DNA of 64,000 nt from Photobacterium atrarenae. GTDB taxonomy: Bacteria; Pseudomonadota; Gammaproteobacteria; Enterobacterales; Vibrionaceae. The number at the start of each line of letters is the position of its first letter. Positions within the stretch are counted from its first letter, which is position 1. The notes beneath the pieces were generated by a model. The model was given only the letters and a program-made list of their open reading frames with translations, was not told where the DNA came from and made no database searches. The translations under genes were made by a program, and so were the position numbers. Of the stretch, positions 44,656 to 54,295 are shown one piece after another. The DNA lies in NCBI RefSeq assembly GCF_024380015.1, contig NZ_CP101508.1:1860902-1924901 (forward strand), read 5' to 3'.

Positions 44656-47148
44656 CTAGGCTTTCACCAGCTTGACCGCGCATTTTTTAAAATCAGTTTG
44701 CTTCGACAGCGGATCGGTCGCATCCAGGGTCACTTTGTTAATCAGCTGACTGGCATCGAACCAGGGCACAAACACCAGCCCCTTCGGCGGCTTGTTTCTG
44801 CCCCGGGTTTCGACCCGAGTGACAATTTCGCCCCGGCGCGAGATCACCCGCACGGCATCACCGCGCCTGAGCCCGCGCTCCCTGGCTTCTTCGGGATGCA
44901 TAAACACCTGCGCATCGGGATAGGATTGATACAGCTCCGGCACCCGCTGGGTCATCGACCCGGAATGCCAGTGCTCAAGCACCCGGCCGGTCACCAGCCA
45001 CAAATCGTACTCGTCATCCGGGCTTTCTGCCGGCGGCTCGAAAGGCAACGCAAAGATCACCGCCTTGCCGTCCGGCTTACCGTAAAACTCAAATCCGGCC
45101 CCCTTCGACACATAAGGATCCGATCCTTCGCGGTAGCGCCACAGGGTTTCCTGACCATCCACCACCGGCCAGCGCAAACCGCGGGTCTGGTGGTACATCT
45201 CAAACGGGGCCAAATCGTGGCCGTGGCCACGGCCAAACTCTGCATATTCTTCAAACAGCCCCTTCTGAACATAAAAGCCATAATCGGCCATTTCGTCATT
45301 GAGCATGCCTTCTTCCAAGTCGGACGACGGGAACTTGTTGACTTTACCGTTGAGAAACAGGACATCGAACAGCGTTTTATCCCGATAATCCGGGTTGGCA
45401 TTCAGTAATTCTTCCGGCCAGACTTCATCGGTTTTAAATCGTTTGGAAAACTCCATCAGCTGCCACAGATCCGATTTGGCTTCCCCTGGCGCTTTGACCA
45501 TCTGGTGCCACAGCTGGGTCCGCCGCTCGGCGTTACCATAAGCACCTTCTTTCTCGACCCACATCGCGGTCGGCAGGATCAAATCGGCCGCCTGCGCCGT
45601 CACTGTCGGATAAACATCCGACACCACGATGAAGTTATCCGGATTGCGATAGCCGGGCAGCGTTTCCTCATTGATGTTGGCCGCGGCCTGGAGGTTATTA
45701 TTGACCTGGATCCAATAGACATTGATATCGCTATCCCGCAACATCCGGCTCTGGAGGACGGCATGGGCACCGACTTTGTCTGGGATAATCCCGGCCGGCA
45801 GTTTCCAGATCTTCTCGGCCGTCTGGCGATGCTCGGGGTTGGTGACCACCAAGTCTGCCGGCAACCGGTGGGCAAAGGTACCGACTTCCCGGGCTGTACC
45901 GCAGGCTGAAGGTTGGCCGGTTAAGGAAAACGGGCTATTGCCCGGGGTCGAGATTTTCCCGGTTAGCAGGTGAATGTTGTAGATCAGATTGTTGCACCAT
46001 ACCCCGCGGGTATGCTGGTTAAACCCCATGGTCCAGAAGGAGACAACCTTGGTCTCCGGGTTGGCATACAACTCCGCCAACTCGGTCAACCGCTCAGGCG
46101 CAACGCCGGTCATCTCCGCAGTTTTTTCCAGCGTGTAATCGGATACAAAGGCTTTAAATTCCTCAAACGTCATCGGCTCTGAGGCGCCGCTGTCGGGGTT
46201 TTTCGCCTGCTGCTGCAGTGGATGTTCCGGCCGCAGGCCATAACCGATATCGGTCGCCCCGCGGCGGAAGTTGACATGCTTACCGACAAAGTCCTGATTC
46301 ACTTTGTCGTTGGTGATAATGTAGTTCGCGATAAAGTTCAGGATTGCCAGGTCGGTCTGGGGATGGAAGACCACGGGCACATCCGCCAGCTCGAAGCTGC
46401 GATGCTCAAAAGTCGACAACACCGCTACTTTCACCGCCGGGTTCGACAATCGGCGATCCGTCACCCGGGTCCAGAGAATGGGATGCATCTCTGCCATATT
46501 CGAGCCCCACAGCACAAACGCATCGGCCGCTTCGATATCGTCATAGCAACCCATCGGCTCATCAATCCCGAAGGTGCGGATAAATCCGACCACCGCAGAG
46601 GCCATACAGTGGCGTGCGTTGGGCTCAATATTGTTGGAGCGAAAACCACCCTTCATCAGCTTAGACGCGGCATAGCCTTCATAGACCGTCCACTGACCGG
46701 ACCCGAACATCCCGATCGCTTCCGGGCCTTTGGCCTTCAGCGTTGCTTTCCACTTCTCAGCCATGATGTCAAAAGCCTGCTCCCAGGAAATAGGGCTGAA
46801 TTCTCCCTGCTTATCGTACTGGCCATCTTTCATTCTCAGCAACGGCTGGGTGAGGCGATCCTTGCCGTACATAATTTTGGAGAGGAAATACCCTTTGACG
46901 CAATTCAGACCGCGATTCACCGGTGATTTTATATCCCCGTGAGTTGCCACCACATGGTTATCTTTAATCCCGACATTTACCGAGCAACCCGTACCGCAAA
47001 ACCGACACGGCGCTTTTTGCCATTTTAGCCGGGTTAACGAAGCATCCGTGACCACATTACTGGCGGTGATCGGAAGCGTTATCCCAGCCGCAGCTGCCGC
47101 CGTGGCTGCAGCCTGAGCCTTGATAAACTTACGTCGAGAACATTTCAT
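44656..47148 (-). CDS. napA: Periplasmic nitrate reductase catalytic subunit NapA
   Basis: NapA reduces nitrate to nitrite using a bis-MGD molybdenum cofactor and one 4Fe-4S cluster. The 830-residue length matches the family (E. coli 828). It begins with a twin-arginine signal ([10 protein letters not shown]), followed by the cluster motif [10 protein letters not shown]...GLNCVKGY, and carries [11 protein letters not shown] and [17 protein letters not shown] typical of Nap enzymes. The Tat chaperone NapD normally guards this signal, but no napD is present next to it. moeA and moeB for the cofactor are at 29-31 kb. Confidence 0.97.
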   Translation of the reverse strand: MKCSRRKFIKAQAAATAAAAAGITLPITASNVVTDASLTRLKWQKAPCRFCGTGCSVNVGIKDNHVVATHGDIKSPVNRGLNCVKGYFLSKIMYGKDRLTQPLLRMKDGQYDKQGEFSPISWEQAFDIMAEKWKATLKAKGPEAIGMFGSGQWTVYEGYAASKLMKGGFRSNNIEPNARHCMASAVVGFIRTFGIDEPMGCYDDIEAADAFVLWGSNMAEMHPILWTRVTDRRLSNPAVKVAVLSTFEHRSFELADVPVVFHPQTDLAILNFIANYIITNDKVNQDFVGKHVNFRRGATDIGYGLRPEHPLQQQAKNPDSGASEPMTFEEFKAFVSDYTLEKTAEMTGVAPERLTELAELYANPETKVVSFWTMGFNQHTRGVWCNNLIYNIHLLTGKISTPGNSPFSLTGQPSACGTAREVGTFAHRLPADLVVTNPEHRQTAEKIWKLPAGIIPDKVGAHAVLQSRMLRDSDINVYWIQVNNNLQAAANINEETLPGYRNPDNFIVVSDVYPTVTAQAADLILPTAMWVEKEGAYGNAERRTQLWHQMVKAPGEAKSDLWQLMEFSKRFKTDEVWPEELLNANPDYRDKTLFDVLFLNGKVNKFPSSDLEEGMLNDEMADYGFYVQKGLFEEYAEFGRGHGHDLAPFEMYHQTRGLRWPVVDGQETLWRYREGSDPYVSKGAGFEFYGKPDGKAVIFALPFEPPAESPDDEYDLWLVTGRVLEHWHSGSMTQRVPELYQSYPDAQVFMHPEEARERGLRRGDAVRVISRRGEIVTRVETRGRNKPPKGLVFVPWFDASQLINKVTLDATDPLSKQTDFKKCAVKLVKA

Positions 47149-47192
47149 GTTGACCTCTCTACCTGCGCGCCATTGCTAATCTCAGAGGCTGA

Positions 47193-47330
47193 CTAGCCGG
47201 TCAATACCTGGAGAAACCACACCAGAAAGCCATATCCGCCCACCACCGCGACCGCCAGTACAGGAAACAGGATCACGGTAATCAACAGGAAAGCTCTGAG
47301 TTCAGCACGACGCCGGGTGTTGTCATCCAT
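47193..47330 (-). CDS. napE: Small membrane protein NapE
   Basis: The 45-residue protein is a single-span membrane protein with the NapE signature LFPVLAVAVVGGYGFLVW. It lies 44 bp upstream of napA in the same direction, as in many nap operons. I choose the ATG at 47330; an upstream in-frame ATG would add 33 polar residues that look unlike NapE. Compared with typical NapE proteins it ends early, lacking the usual C-terminal GPPG. NapE's function is unknown. Confidence 0.8.
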   Translation of the reverse strand: MDDNTRRRAELRAFLLITVILFPVLAVAVVGGYGFLVWFLQVLTG

Positions 47331-47561
47331 CGGTCCAATCCGAAACTTGGGGATACGATAACTGTAGTCAGCTTTGAAAAAATTGTAAGCGCGCTTCGGG
47401 ATGATACCGACAAAGTGGTAACTCAGCATCAGCTGTTGCTTGAGGGCCACCGGGCGATAGCAAAGTATCAAGCAGAGCAGAGCGCCGGTACCACCAAGGT
47501 CGCATTAATGTTACTCTCAACCCTGAAATCAGCCGCTTACAAAGGATTGAAGTACAAGGCT

Positions 47562-47855
47562 ATGAGTATCAGCAAAACCAAAACCAGTTTTTATCGCCGC
47601 CTCTATCTGGCCCACCTGATCGATCATGGCATTGACACCGTGCCCGGGATCCTCGAATACACCGGTATGCCGCGACGCACAGCGCAGGACACCATCAAAA
47701 GTCTGTCCGACCTGGATATCACCTGCACCTTTGTGCAAACCAAAGGCGAGCGTAACCGCATCGGCCATTACCAAATCAGTGACTGGGGAGCGATTAACAA
47801 ACAATGGATTGATGACAACCTGACGGAGATAAAATCGGTCCTGGACTACCCTTAA
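47562..47855 (+). CDS. Small winged-helix DNA-binding protein, divergent from nap
   Basis: The 97-residue protein contains a winged-helix-like segment (TVPGILEYTGMPRRTAQDTIKSLSD is the helix-turn-helix part, with GHYQISDWGAIN after the wing). I start at the ATG at 47562, with AAGG upstream; a longer frame from a GTG at 47415 gives a less protein-like N-terminus. It is divergent from napE across 231 bp. It may regulate the nap operon or only share its promoter region; the sequence does not decide. Confidence 0.7.
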   Translation: MSISKTKTSFYRRLYLAHLIDHGIDTVPGILEYTGMPRRTAQDTIKSLSDLDITCTFVQTKGERNRIGHYQISDWGAINKQWIDDNLTEIKSVLDYP

Positions 47856-48132
47856 TCCGCATCGAACTCGGAAAAGCGGTGACGCAGCGCTCATCTGGCC
47901 GGGCAATATCATCAGAAAATAGCGGGCACACAATCAATAGCATACGTGCTGGTCTAGAATGACAGAGATGTGTCAAACCTTTGATTGGTTGCAAATTAAT
48001 CTAAGGCAGCATTTCTGACCTTAAATTGCAACAAAAATATGTCTGGCTTAGATGTAATGCAGTTTGAGTATGGTAGTATTCGACCCAAATTATTCATAGT
48101 GAATCGAATTTCACTGTAACGAGAAGACGGAT

Positions 48133-48768
48133 ATGGCTTTTGATTTTTCTAAAATGACTGTGGATTTATCGGCAATGCCGACAACCCTCGATATGGGACA
48201 CGCCTGGTTAGGCGGCCTGGTCTTGGTCCTGCTGGTAATGTACATCGCCAAAAAAGGCAAGCCGGTAGAAGTTGAGAAAGTTGTCGAAAAAGAAGTCGAA
48301 GTTGAGAAAATCGTTGAGGTTGAAAAACCTGTCGAGAAGATCGTTGAAGTTGAAAAGATTGTTGAAGTTGAACCTAAACTAAAAACCGCAACACCGGATG
48401 CGGCGCTGCAACTGCTGTCCCTGCTGCAACAAGAAGCGCGCTTCATCGATTTCATGCAAGAAGATTTGAAAGGCTTTTCGGATGCAGAGATCGGCGCCGC
48501 AGCCCGTGTGATCCATGAAGGCGGCCAGAAAGTTCTGAACGACTATTTCAGCTTTTCCCCGGTTCGTGCCGAAGACGAAGAAACCCGCATCACTCTGCCG
48601 GAAGGCTTCAATGCTTCTGAAGTACGCCTGACCGGCAATGTCGTGGGCGAAGCGCCGTTTACCGGCACCCTGATCCACCGCGGCTGGAAAGTCACCGAAG
48701 TGAAGCTGCCGAAACTGGCAGACGGTCACGATGCACGTATTGTTGCCGCCGCTGAGGTAGAACTGTAA
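48133..48768 (+). CDS. DUF2760-family membrane-anchored protein of the Hsp70 operon
   Basis: The 211-residue protein has a single N-terminal membrane segment (about 24-39), then a repetitive charged stretch at 45-80 made of VEK/VEV units (for example KIVEVEKPVEKIVEVEKI), likely an extended or coiled stalk. A C-terminal globular domain (about 88-211) matches DUF2760 (QLLSLLQQEARFIDFMQED). The stop codon overlaps the start of the following Hsp70 gene by one base (TAATG), so they are coupled. It probably tethers or regulates the Hsp70 proteins at the membrane; this is inference. Confidence 0.85.
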   Translation: MAFDFSKMTVDLSAMPTTLDMGHAWLGGLVLVLLVMYIAKKGKPVEVEKVVEKEVEVEKIVEVEKPVEKIVEVEKIVEVEPKLKTATPDAALQLLSLLQQEARFIDFMQEDLKGFSDAEIGAAARVIHEGGQKVLNDYFSFSPVRAEDEETRITLPEGFNASEVRLTGNVVGEAPFTGTLIHRGWKVTEVKLPKLADGHDARIVAAAEVEL

Positions 48769-50603
48769 TGCAAGAGACTCAAGAACATCGCTATAGTGTG
48801 GGCATCGACTTAGGGACCACCCACTGTGTCCTGTCGTATGTCGACCTGCAAGACGAAGCAGCATCGGTCAATGTCATGCCGATTGCCCAGCTGACGACAC
48901 CGGGAAACGTGGAAGAAAAATCCCAGCTGCCGTCATTCATGTACCAGGCCCATGAGTCTGAGCTGGCCGAGGGCGACACCGCCCTGCCCTGGAACGCGCA
49001 GCCGAACGCCATTGTCGGTGCGATGGCCCGGAGTCTGGGCAGCAAAACGCCTATCCGCCTGATTGCCAGTGCCAAAAGCTGGTTGTGCCATGGCGGCGTG
49101 AATCGCCGGGATGCCTTCCTGCCGCTCAACAGCCCGGAAGAAGTGGCCAAAGCCTCGCCGCTGGATGCCACCCGTCAATATCTGGCGCACCTGGCTGAAG
49201 CCTGGAACCACCAGCACCCTGACACGCCGCTGTTCGATCAGGATGTCACGATCACCGTCCCGGCCTCGTTCGACCCGGCAGCCCGCGATCTGACCGCCGA
49301 AGCAGCCCGCAGCGTCGGCTTCAAACATATGACGCTGCTGGAAGAGCCGCAGGCTGCGGTTTACAGCTGGCTGAAAAACAATGATGAGAGCTGGCGTGAT
49401 CAGGTCTCGGTCGGCGATGTGATCCTGGTGGTCGATATCGGCGGCGGCACCACGGACCTGTCACTGGTTGCCGTCACTGAAGAAGATGGCAACCTGGTGC
49501 TGAACCGCGTTGCGGTGGGCGATCACATCCTGCTCGGTGGTGACAACATGGATCTGGCGCTGGCCTACCGCCTCAAGGCAAAGCTGGCCCAGGAAGGCAA
49601 GCAACTACAGCCGTGGCAGATCCAGGCGATCACCCACGCCTGCCGTGATGCCAAAGAAGCGCTGCTGAGCGATGCCACGCTGCAAACCGTGCCGATTGTA
49701 GTGCCAAGCCGTGGCTCAAAACTGCTGGGCGGCACGCTGCAAACCGAACTGACCCAGGAAGAAGTCCAGCAAACGCTGGTTGAAGGTTTCTTCCCGCGTA
49801 ATGCGATTGAAGAACATCCGGTAGAAATGCAACGCGGCGCCCTGACCCAAATGGGTCTACCGTATGCGCAGGATGCCGCGATTACCCGCCACGTGGCCGG
49901 CTTTTTGAGCCGCCAGTCTTCAGCGGTGGACGAGCTGTTTGAAAAATACGACCAGCTGCATGAAGGCTTTATTCGCCCGACCGCAGTCCTGTTTAACGGC
50001 GGCGTACTGAAATCTGAGCTACTGTCCGATCGCCTGCTGTCGATTATCAACAGCTGGCTGACCACCGGCGGCAGCGACGCTGCCAAACTGCTGGAAGGTC
50101 TGGATCTCGACCTGGCGGTTGCCAGCGGCGCATCCTACTATGGCTCCGTCCGCCAGGGCAAAGGGGTTCGGATCCGGGGCGGTATCGCCAGCAGCTATTA
50201 TGTCGGGATAGAAAGCGCGATGCCGGCCATTCCGGGGATGGAGCCACCGCTGGAAGCCCTGTGTGTGGCACCGTTTGGCATGGAAGAAGGCACCCATGCC
50301 GAAGTGCCAAGCCGTGAGTTCGGTCTGGTGATTGGCCAACCGGTGCAGTTCAAGTTCTTCGGCTCCACGGTACGTCGTGAGGATCCGGCCGGTACCCACC
50401 TGGATTGGTGGCAACCGGAAGAGCTGGAAGAGTTACCGGCGATTCAGGTCACCCTACCGGTTTCTGAAGGTCGCACCGCTGGTGAAGTGGTGCCGGTCCG
50501 TCTGGCATCTCGGGTCACTGAGCTTGGCACCCTGTGCCTGGAAGCAATTCCGACCGACGGCGGCCAGAAGTGGCAAGTCGAATTCGACGTTCGCGATAAG
50601 TAA
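48768..50603 (+). CDS. Hsp70-family ATPase, short form, of unknown client
   Basis: The 611-residue protein has a full actin-like nucleotide-binding domain: phosphate-1 motif GIDLGTTHC (12-20), LEEPQAAVYSW, and phosphate-2 motif VVDIGGGTTDLSL (221-233). After about residue 430 comes a beta-rich region that resembles a reduced substrate-binding domain; the helical lid and DnaK-like C-terminus are missing. It is more HscC-like than DnaK-like. It lies between the DUF2760 gene, with which it overlaps, and a second Hsp70 gene 65 bp downstream. A strong hairpin with a T-run lies in that gap. Confidence 0.9.
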   Translation: MQETQEHRYSVGIDLGTTHCVLSYVDLQDEAASVNVMPIAQLTTPGNVEEKSQLPSFMYQAHESELAEGDTALPWNAQPNAIVGAMARSLGSKTPIRLIASAKSWLCHGGVNRRDAFLPLNSPEEVAKASPLDATRQYLAHLAEAWNHQHPDTPLFDQDVTITVPASFDPAARDLTAEAARSVGFKHMTLLEEPQAAVYSWLKNNDESWRDQVSVGDVILVVDIGGGTTDLSLVAVTEEDGNLVLNRVAVGDHILLGGDNMDLALAYRLKAKLAQEGKQLQPWQIQAITHACRDAKEALLSDATLQTVPIVVPSRGSKLLGGTLQTELTQEEVQQTLVEGFFPRNAIEEHPVEMQRGALTQMGLPYAQDAAITRHVAGFLSRQSSAVDELFEKYDQLHEGFIRPTAVLFNGGVLKSELLSDRLLSIINSWLTTGGSDAAKLLEGLDLDLAVASGASYYGSVRQGKGVRIRGGIASSYYVGIESAMPAIPGMEPPLEALCVAPFGMEEGTHAEVPSREFGLVIGQPVQFKFFGSTVRREDPAGTHLDWWQPEELEELPAIQVTLPVSEGRTAGEVVPVRLASRVTELGTLCLEAIPTDGGQKWQVEFDVRDK

Positions 50604-50619
50604 CCCTTGTTTCATCTTG

Positions 50620-50652
50620 TTACGGCGCATCTTGGATGCGCCGTAATTTTTT
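50620..50652 (+). terminator. Strong intrinsic terminator/attenuator between the two Hsp70 genes
   Basis: TTACGGCGCATC (50620-50631) pairs perfectly with GATGCGCCGTAA (50635-50646) over a 3-base loop and is followed by six T residues. It lies inside what looks like one operon, 16 bp before the start codon of the second Hsp70 gene. Confidence 0.9.
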
Positions 50653-50668
50653 CATCACGGAGTCATCC

Positions 50669-53500
50669 ATGCCTTCCCCGCGTTATCTTATCGGTATCGA
50701 TCTGGGTACAACTCACACTGTGGTGGCTTATGCCCCGATCACCGAAGATCTTGAGTCCAGCCCGGTCAACATCTTTGAGATTGACCAGCTCATTGCCCCG
50801 GGCGAAGTGGCCCGCAAGCCCCTCCTGCCCTCTTTCCGTTATCACCCGGCCGAAGGTGAGATCAGCCCGTCCGAGCTGGTTCTGCCTTGGGATCCTCAGC
50901 CCGTTGCCGGCGATATACCGCTCGCGATTATCGGCGAGTTTGCCCGTGAGCTGGGCGCTAAAGTTGAAGGGCGCCAGGTGGTCAGCGCCAAGAGCTGGCT
51001 CTCGCACACCGGCGTTGATCGCAATGAAGCGATCCTGCCGTGGTCTTCCGCCAGCGACGTCGATAAAGTCTCACCGGTTATCGCCAGCGCCAGCTACCTC
51101 AACCATGTCCGCCAGGCCTGGGACTATCATCACCCCGATGCCAAACTGGCCAATCAGGAAGTGGTCATTACCGTCCCGGCTTCCTTTGATGAAGCCGCCC
51201 GCGCACTGACCCTGGAAGCTGCGACCCTCGCCGGTCTGCCCAAGATCCTGCTACTGGAAGAGCCGCAGGCTGTTTGCTATGACTGGTACGCTAAGAACAA
51301 AGCCGATGCACCGCAACTGCTGGAAAATATCCCGTTGCTGATGGTATGCGATATCGGCGGCGGCACCACGGATCTCAGCCTGATCAAAGTCAGCACTCAG
51401 AACGATCAACTGAGCCTGGATCGCATCGGGGTTGGCGATCACCTGATGCTGGGCGGCGATAACTTGGATCTGGCCCTGGCCCATCGCGCCGAGCAGCGCT
51501 TGCACGGCAGTCAGAAAAAACTCAGCGCCGCCGGGTTGTCAAAACTGATCCAGCAGACCCGCAAAGTCAAAGAACGGCTGTTGTCAGGCAATGCGCCGGA
51601 TACCGCCAAAATCACTCTGCTCGGCAGTGGTTCACGCCTCATCGGCGGTGCCAAAAGTGTCGAACTGAGCCGGGAGGAAGTCCACGAAATTGCCCTGGAT
51701 GGTTTCTTCCCGCGAACCGAATTTCAGGATCAGCCGAGCCAGCGCCAGGCCGCGGTGGTCGAGTTTGGTCTGCCCTATGCGGCAGATCCGGCCATCAGTA
51801 AACATCTGGCCCAATTTATCAGTCTGCACGATACTGTTTGCCGCGAGGCTCTCCAGAGTCATGGGCTTGAGGTTGACGCGGATCTGCCAGCCATTCCGGC
51901 TGCCGTCCTGCTCAACGGCGGGGTGTTCAACAGCCCACTGCTGACCGAGCGTATCCTTGGCAACTTCTCACACTGGCGAGGTGACAGCGTCACTGAGCTG
52001 CACAACCCGCATCCGGACCTGGCAGTCGCTTACGGTGCGGTAGCCTACGCCAAGGCCCGCCACGGTGCCGAATTGAAGATCGGTGGTGGCTCCGCCCGCT
52101 CCTTCTTCCTAGCGCTGGATGACAAGAAAAAAGGCAAACAGGGAATCTGCCTGCTCCCGAAAGGCATTGAAGAAGGCACCGAAGTCCGCCTGGCCAACCG
52201 CAAGTTTGCCCTTACCCTGGGCGAGCCGGTGCGTTTTAACTTGGTTTCCTCAACCGATGACAGCCATACCCAGGCGGGCGAATTGTTCGAGATTGATCAC
52301 GACGGATTTGTCACCTTGCCGCCGTTCATTGCCACCCTAGACAGCGAGCGGGATCGGGCTGAGCTGTCGGCCAACCAGAAAGATCGGGAAGAAGTCACCC
52401 TGGCTTGCCAGCTGACGGAAGTTGGCACCTTGCAAATGGAGTGCGTCAGCCTCGGTGATGACAGCAAGCGCTGGAAAGTTGAATTTGCCATCCGTAAAGA
52501 CATTGCCCGACTCAACCGGGGTGACGACAGCACGCTGGCCGAATCCGCGCTGCCGGCTCGCATTGATGAAGCCGTTGAAGCCATCAAACAGGTCTACGGC
52601 GGCAGTACTAAAACTGCCGATAACAAAGCGGTAAAAACCCTGCGCAGCCGGCTGGAAAAAATACTGGGCAAGCGCGACAGCTGGGACACCCCTTGTCTGC
52701 GCGAGCTGGCCGGTTCCCTGCTCGAGAGTAAAAAACGTCGCCGCCGCTCCGATTTACATGAGCGCAACTGGCTCAAGCTGACGGGATTTGCGATGCGCCC
52801 GGGTTTTGGCTACCCCTCTGATGACTGGCGTATGGAGCAGATCTGGCACTTGTATCAGCAAGGGATCCAGTTCAACACCAATACCCAGACCTGGAGTGAC
52901 TGGTGGGTATTCTGGCGCCGGGTCGCCGGGGGGCTCAGCCAGGAGCAACAACTGGTGATCTTTAAAGATATCGCTAAGTACATCAATCCAAGTGCAACGC
53001 GCAACAGTAAGCTGAAAGCAGAAATGCAGGAGCGCAGTTACGGCGATATGGTTCGCCTGGCCGCTTCGCTGGAGCACTTGCCGTTTGACAAGAAACTGCA
53101 GCTGATAGAGTGGCTGTTTGGCCGGCTGCAGAAGCCACAGCATGCCCAGGCACACTGGTGGGCAATTGGGCGCATTGCCAGCCGGAGTCCGTTCTACGGC
53201 AGTGCCCACAACCTGCTGACGCCCCAGCATGTCGCCTATTGTCTGCCAGAGCTGATGGACTGGGACTGGCGCAAGGAGCCTGATATCGCATTTGCCGCGG
53301 TCATGATGTCGCGGATGACCGGGGATCGCGCGCTGGATATTGATGAGAAGCATCGCAGAGCCGTGATTGAGAAACTGAAAGCGAGCAAGGCGCCTGAAAG
53401 CTGGATCCAGATGGTCTCGGAGGTCAAAGTACTGACCGAAGATGAAACCAAGCGGGTGTTCGGAGATGCCCTGCCGACCGGATTAAGATTACTTGATTAA
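50669..53500 (+). CDS. Large Hsp70-family protein with C-terminal DUF3731-type domain
   Basis: The 943-residue protein (ATG at 50669, GGAG 7 bases upstream) starts with a complete Hsp70 nucleotide-binding domain: GIDLGTTHTV near residue 9 and CDIGGGTTDLSL at 227-238. It continues through a substrate-domain-like beta region to about residue 610. The last 330 residues are a helical domain not found in DnaK (from AIKQVYGG through WLKLTGFAMRPGFGYPSDDWR to HWWAIGRIASRSPFYGS), matching the DUF3731 architecture. Pairing of this form with a short Hsp70 and DUF2760 recurs in proteobacteria; the function is not known. I see no nucleotide exchange factor in the operon. Confidence 0.9.
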   Translation: MPSPRYLIGIDLGTTHTVVAYAPITEDLESSPVNIFEIDQLIAPGEVARKPLLPSFRYHPAEGEISPSELVLPWDPQPVAGDIPLAIIGEFARELGAKVEGRQVVSAKSWLSHTGVDRNEAILPWSSASDVDKVSPVIASASYLNHVRQAWDYHHPDAKLANQEVVITVPASFDEAARALTLEAATLAGLPKILLLEEPQAVCYDWYAKNKADAPQLLENIPLLMVCDIGGGTTDLSLIKVSTQNDQLSLDRIGVGDHLMLGGDNLDLALAHRAEQRLHGSQKKLSAAGLSKLIQQTRKVKERLLSGNAPDTAKITLLGSGSRLIGGAKSVELSREEVHEIALDGFFPRTEFQDQPSQRQAAVVEFGLPYAADPAISKHLAQFISLHDTVCREALQSHGLEVDADLPAIPAAVLLNGGVFNSPLLTERILGNFSHWRGDSVTELHNPHPDLAVAYGAVAYAKARHGAELKIGGGSARSFFLALDDKKKGKQGICLLPKGIEEGTEVRLANRKFALTLGEPVRFNLVSSTDDSHTQAGELFEIDHDGFVTLPPFIATLDSERDRAELSANQKDREEVTLACQLTEVGTLQMECVSLGDDSKRWKVEFAIRKDIARLNRGDDSTLAESALPARIDEAVEAIKQVYGGSTKTADNKAVKTLRSRLEKILGKRDSWDTPCLRELAGSLLESKKRRRRSDLHERNWLKLTGFAMRPGFGYPSDDWRMEQIWHLYQQGIQFNTNTQTWSDWWVFWRRVAGGLSQEQQLVIFKDIAKYINPSATRNSKLKAEMQERSYGDMVRLAASLEHLPFDKKLQLIEWLFGRLQKPQHAQAHWWAIGRIASRSPFYGSAHNLLTPQHVAYCLPELMDWDWRKEPDIAFAAVMMSRMTGDRALDIDEKHRRAVIEKLKASKAPESWIQMVSEVKVLTEDETKRVFGDALPTGLRLLD

Positions 53501-53596
53501 GCTACGGTTAGGGTTTGGCTGTTACAATCGATGCATTGTTCGTTATTGGATCCCGACACTTGAAGCGGGACGACGCAAGCATGAGTGAGTATAACC

Positions 53597-53800
53597 ATGA
53601 CCCGGAATCAGTATCAGATCATTGCACAGCGGATTTTCAAATCTGAAAATCAACGGATTGCTGTAGAGGCAGTCGTCTTTGATGGCCTGTCCAGCTATGA
53701 GGCCGAAAAGCGTTTTGATGTCCCGAAAGGGACTTTGTCACGCAATGTGCGAAAGTACCGCGATGAAGTTGAATACCTGACCCAGGTTGTCGAATCCTGA
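53597..53800 (+). CDS. Small TrfB/KorA-like helix-turn-helix protein
   Basis: The 67-residue protein has a single HTH (GLSSYEAEKRFDVPKGTLSRNV) in a context like the plasmid regulators TrfB/KorA (N-terminal MTRNQYQIIAQRI). A GTG at 53585 would add four residues; neither start has a strong ribosome site. It follows the Hsp70 operon by 96 bp and ends in a strong terminator. It may be an autonomous small repressor; a link to the Hsp70 genes rests only on position. Confidence 0.7.
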   Translation: MTRNQYQIIAQRIFKSENQRIAVEAVVFDGLSSYEAEKRFDVPKGTLSRNVRKYRDEVEYLTQVVES

Positions 53801-54295
53801 TGGGGATACTACAGACAAAAACGGAGAGCCTGGCTCTCCGTTTTTGTTTTTTGCCATCGATAACGATAGAGAATGTTTGAGCACGATAATTTTGATCGCA
53901 CTTTCTTGATCAGCTGTATAACAAATTTGCGGCAAAGGGCTATCGAAAAATTCCTAAACACTACTGAGGTGTTCAATGTGCGCTTGAAGTCATCATGAAT
54001 GAATCAGGCTATATCCCTCCTTTACCCCGTACGTCCATCAATTCCCGGGCAGAGCGACGAGCTTTACCGAAAATAAATAATATGCTGACAAATTTGCCTC
54101 AATGGCAGAACATGAATTAATCCGCCTTATCCTCTACATTCAACTTCCCTGAGTCATCAGAATGTAAAGGTTCTGTCAGTTTCTCATTTCATGTAAGCAA
54201 GGTGGTTCTAATTCCATTATTGATAGCAATAAGAACCGCTAACGATCAACTTGCTGACTTGATCATCTGAATAGATAACAATGTGTTCGGACGCT
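53801..54295. other. 495-bp AT-rich gap
   Basis: Apart from the terminator at its left end I see no firm gene. A 41-codon plus-strand frame (ATG 53995, TAA at 54118) contains the stretch NSRAERRALPKI and could be a tiny gene, but its ribosome site is weak, so I do not call it. GGTTCT/AGAACC arms (54207-54233 region) could form a weak end hairpin for the minus-strand gene. Confidence 0.5.
53816..53848 (+). terminator. Strong intrinsic terminator after the TrfB-like gene
   Basis: AAAAACGGAGAGCC is followed almost directly by GGCTCTCCGTTTTTG, forming a near-perfect stem with a T-run, about 17 bp after the stop codon. Confidence 0.93.

Noticed and set aside
44698..46926. Several long plus-strand open frames antisense to napA
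   Set aside because: They are shadows of a GC-rich, well-supported gene; none has a ribosome site or a recognisable domain.
53995..54120. 41-codon open frame as a micro-gene
   Set aside because: The ribosome site is weak and there is no second line of evidence; conservation data would be needed.
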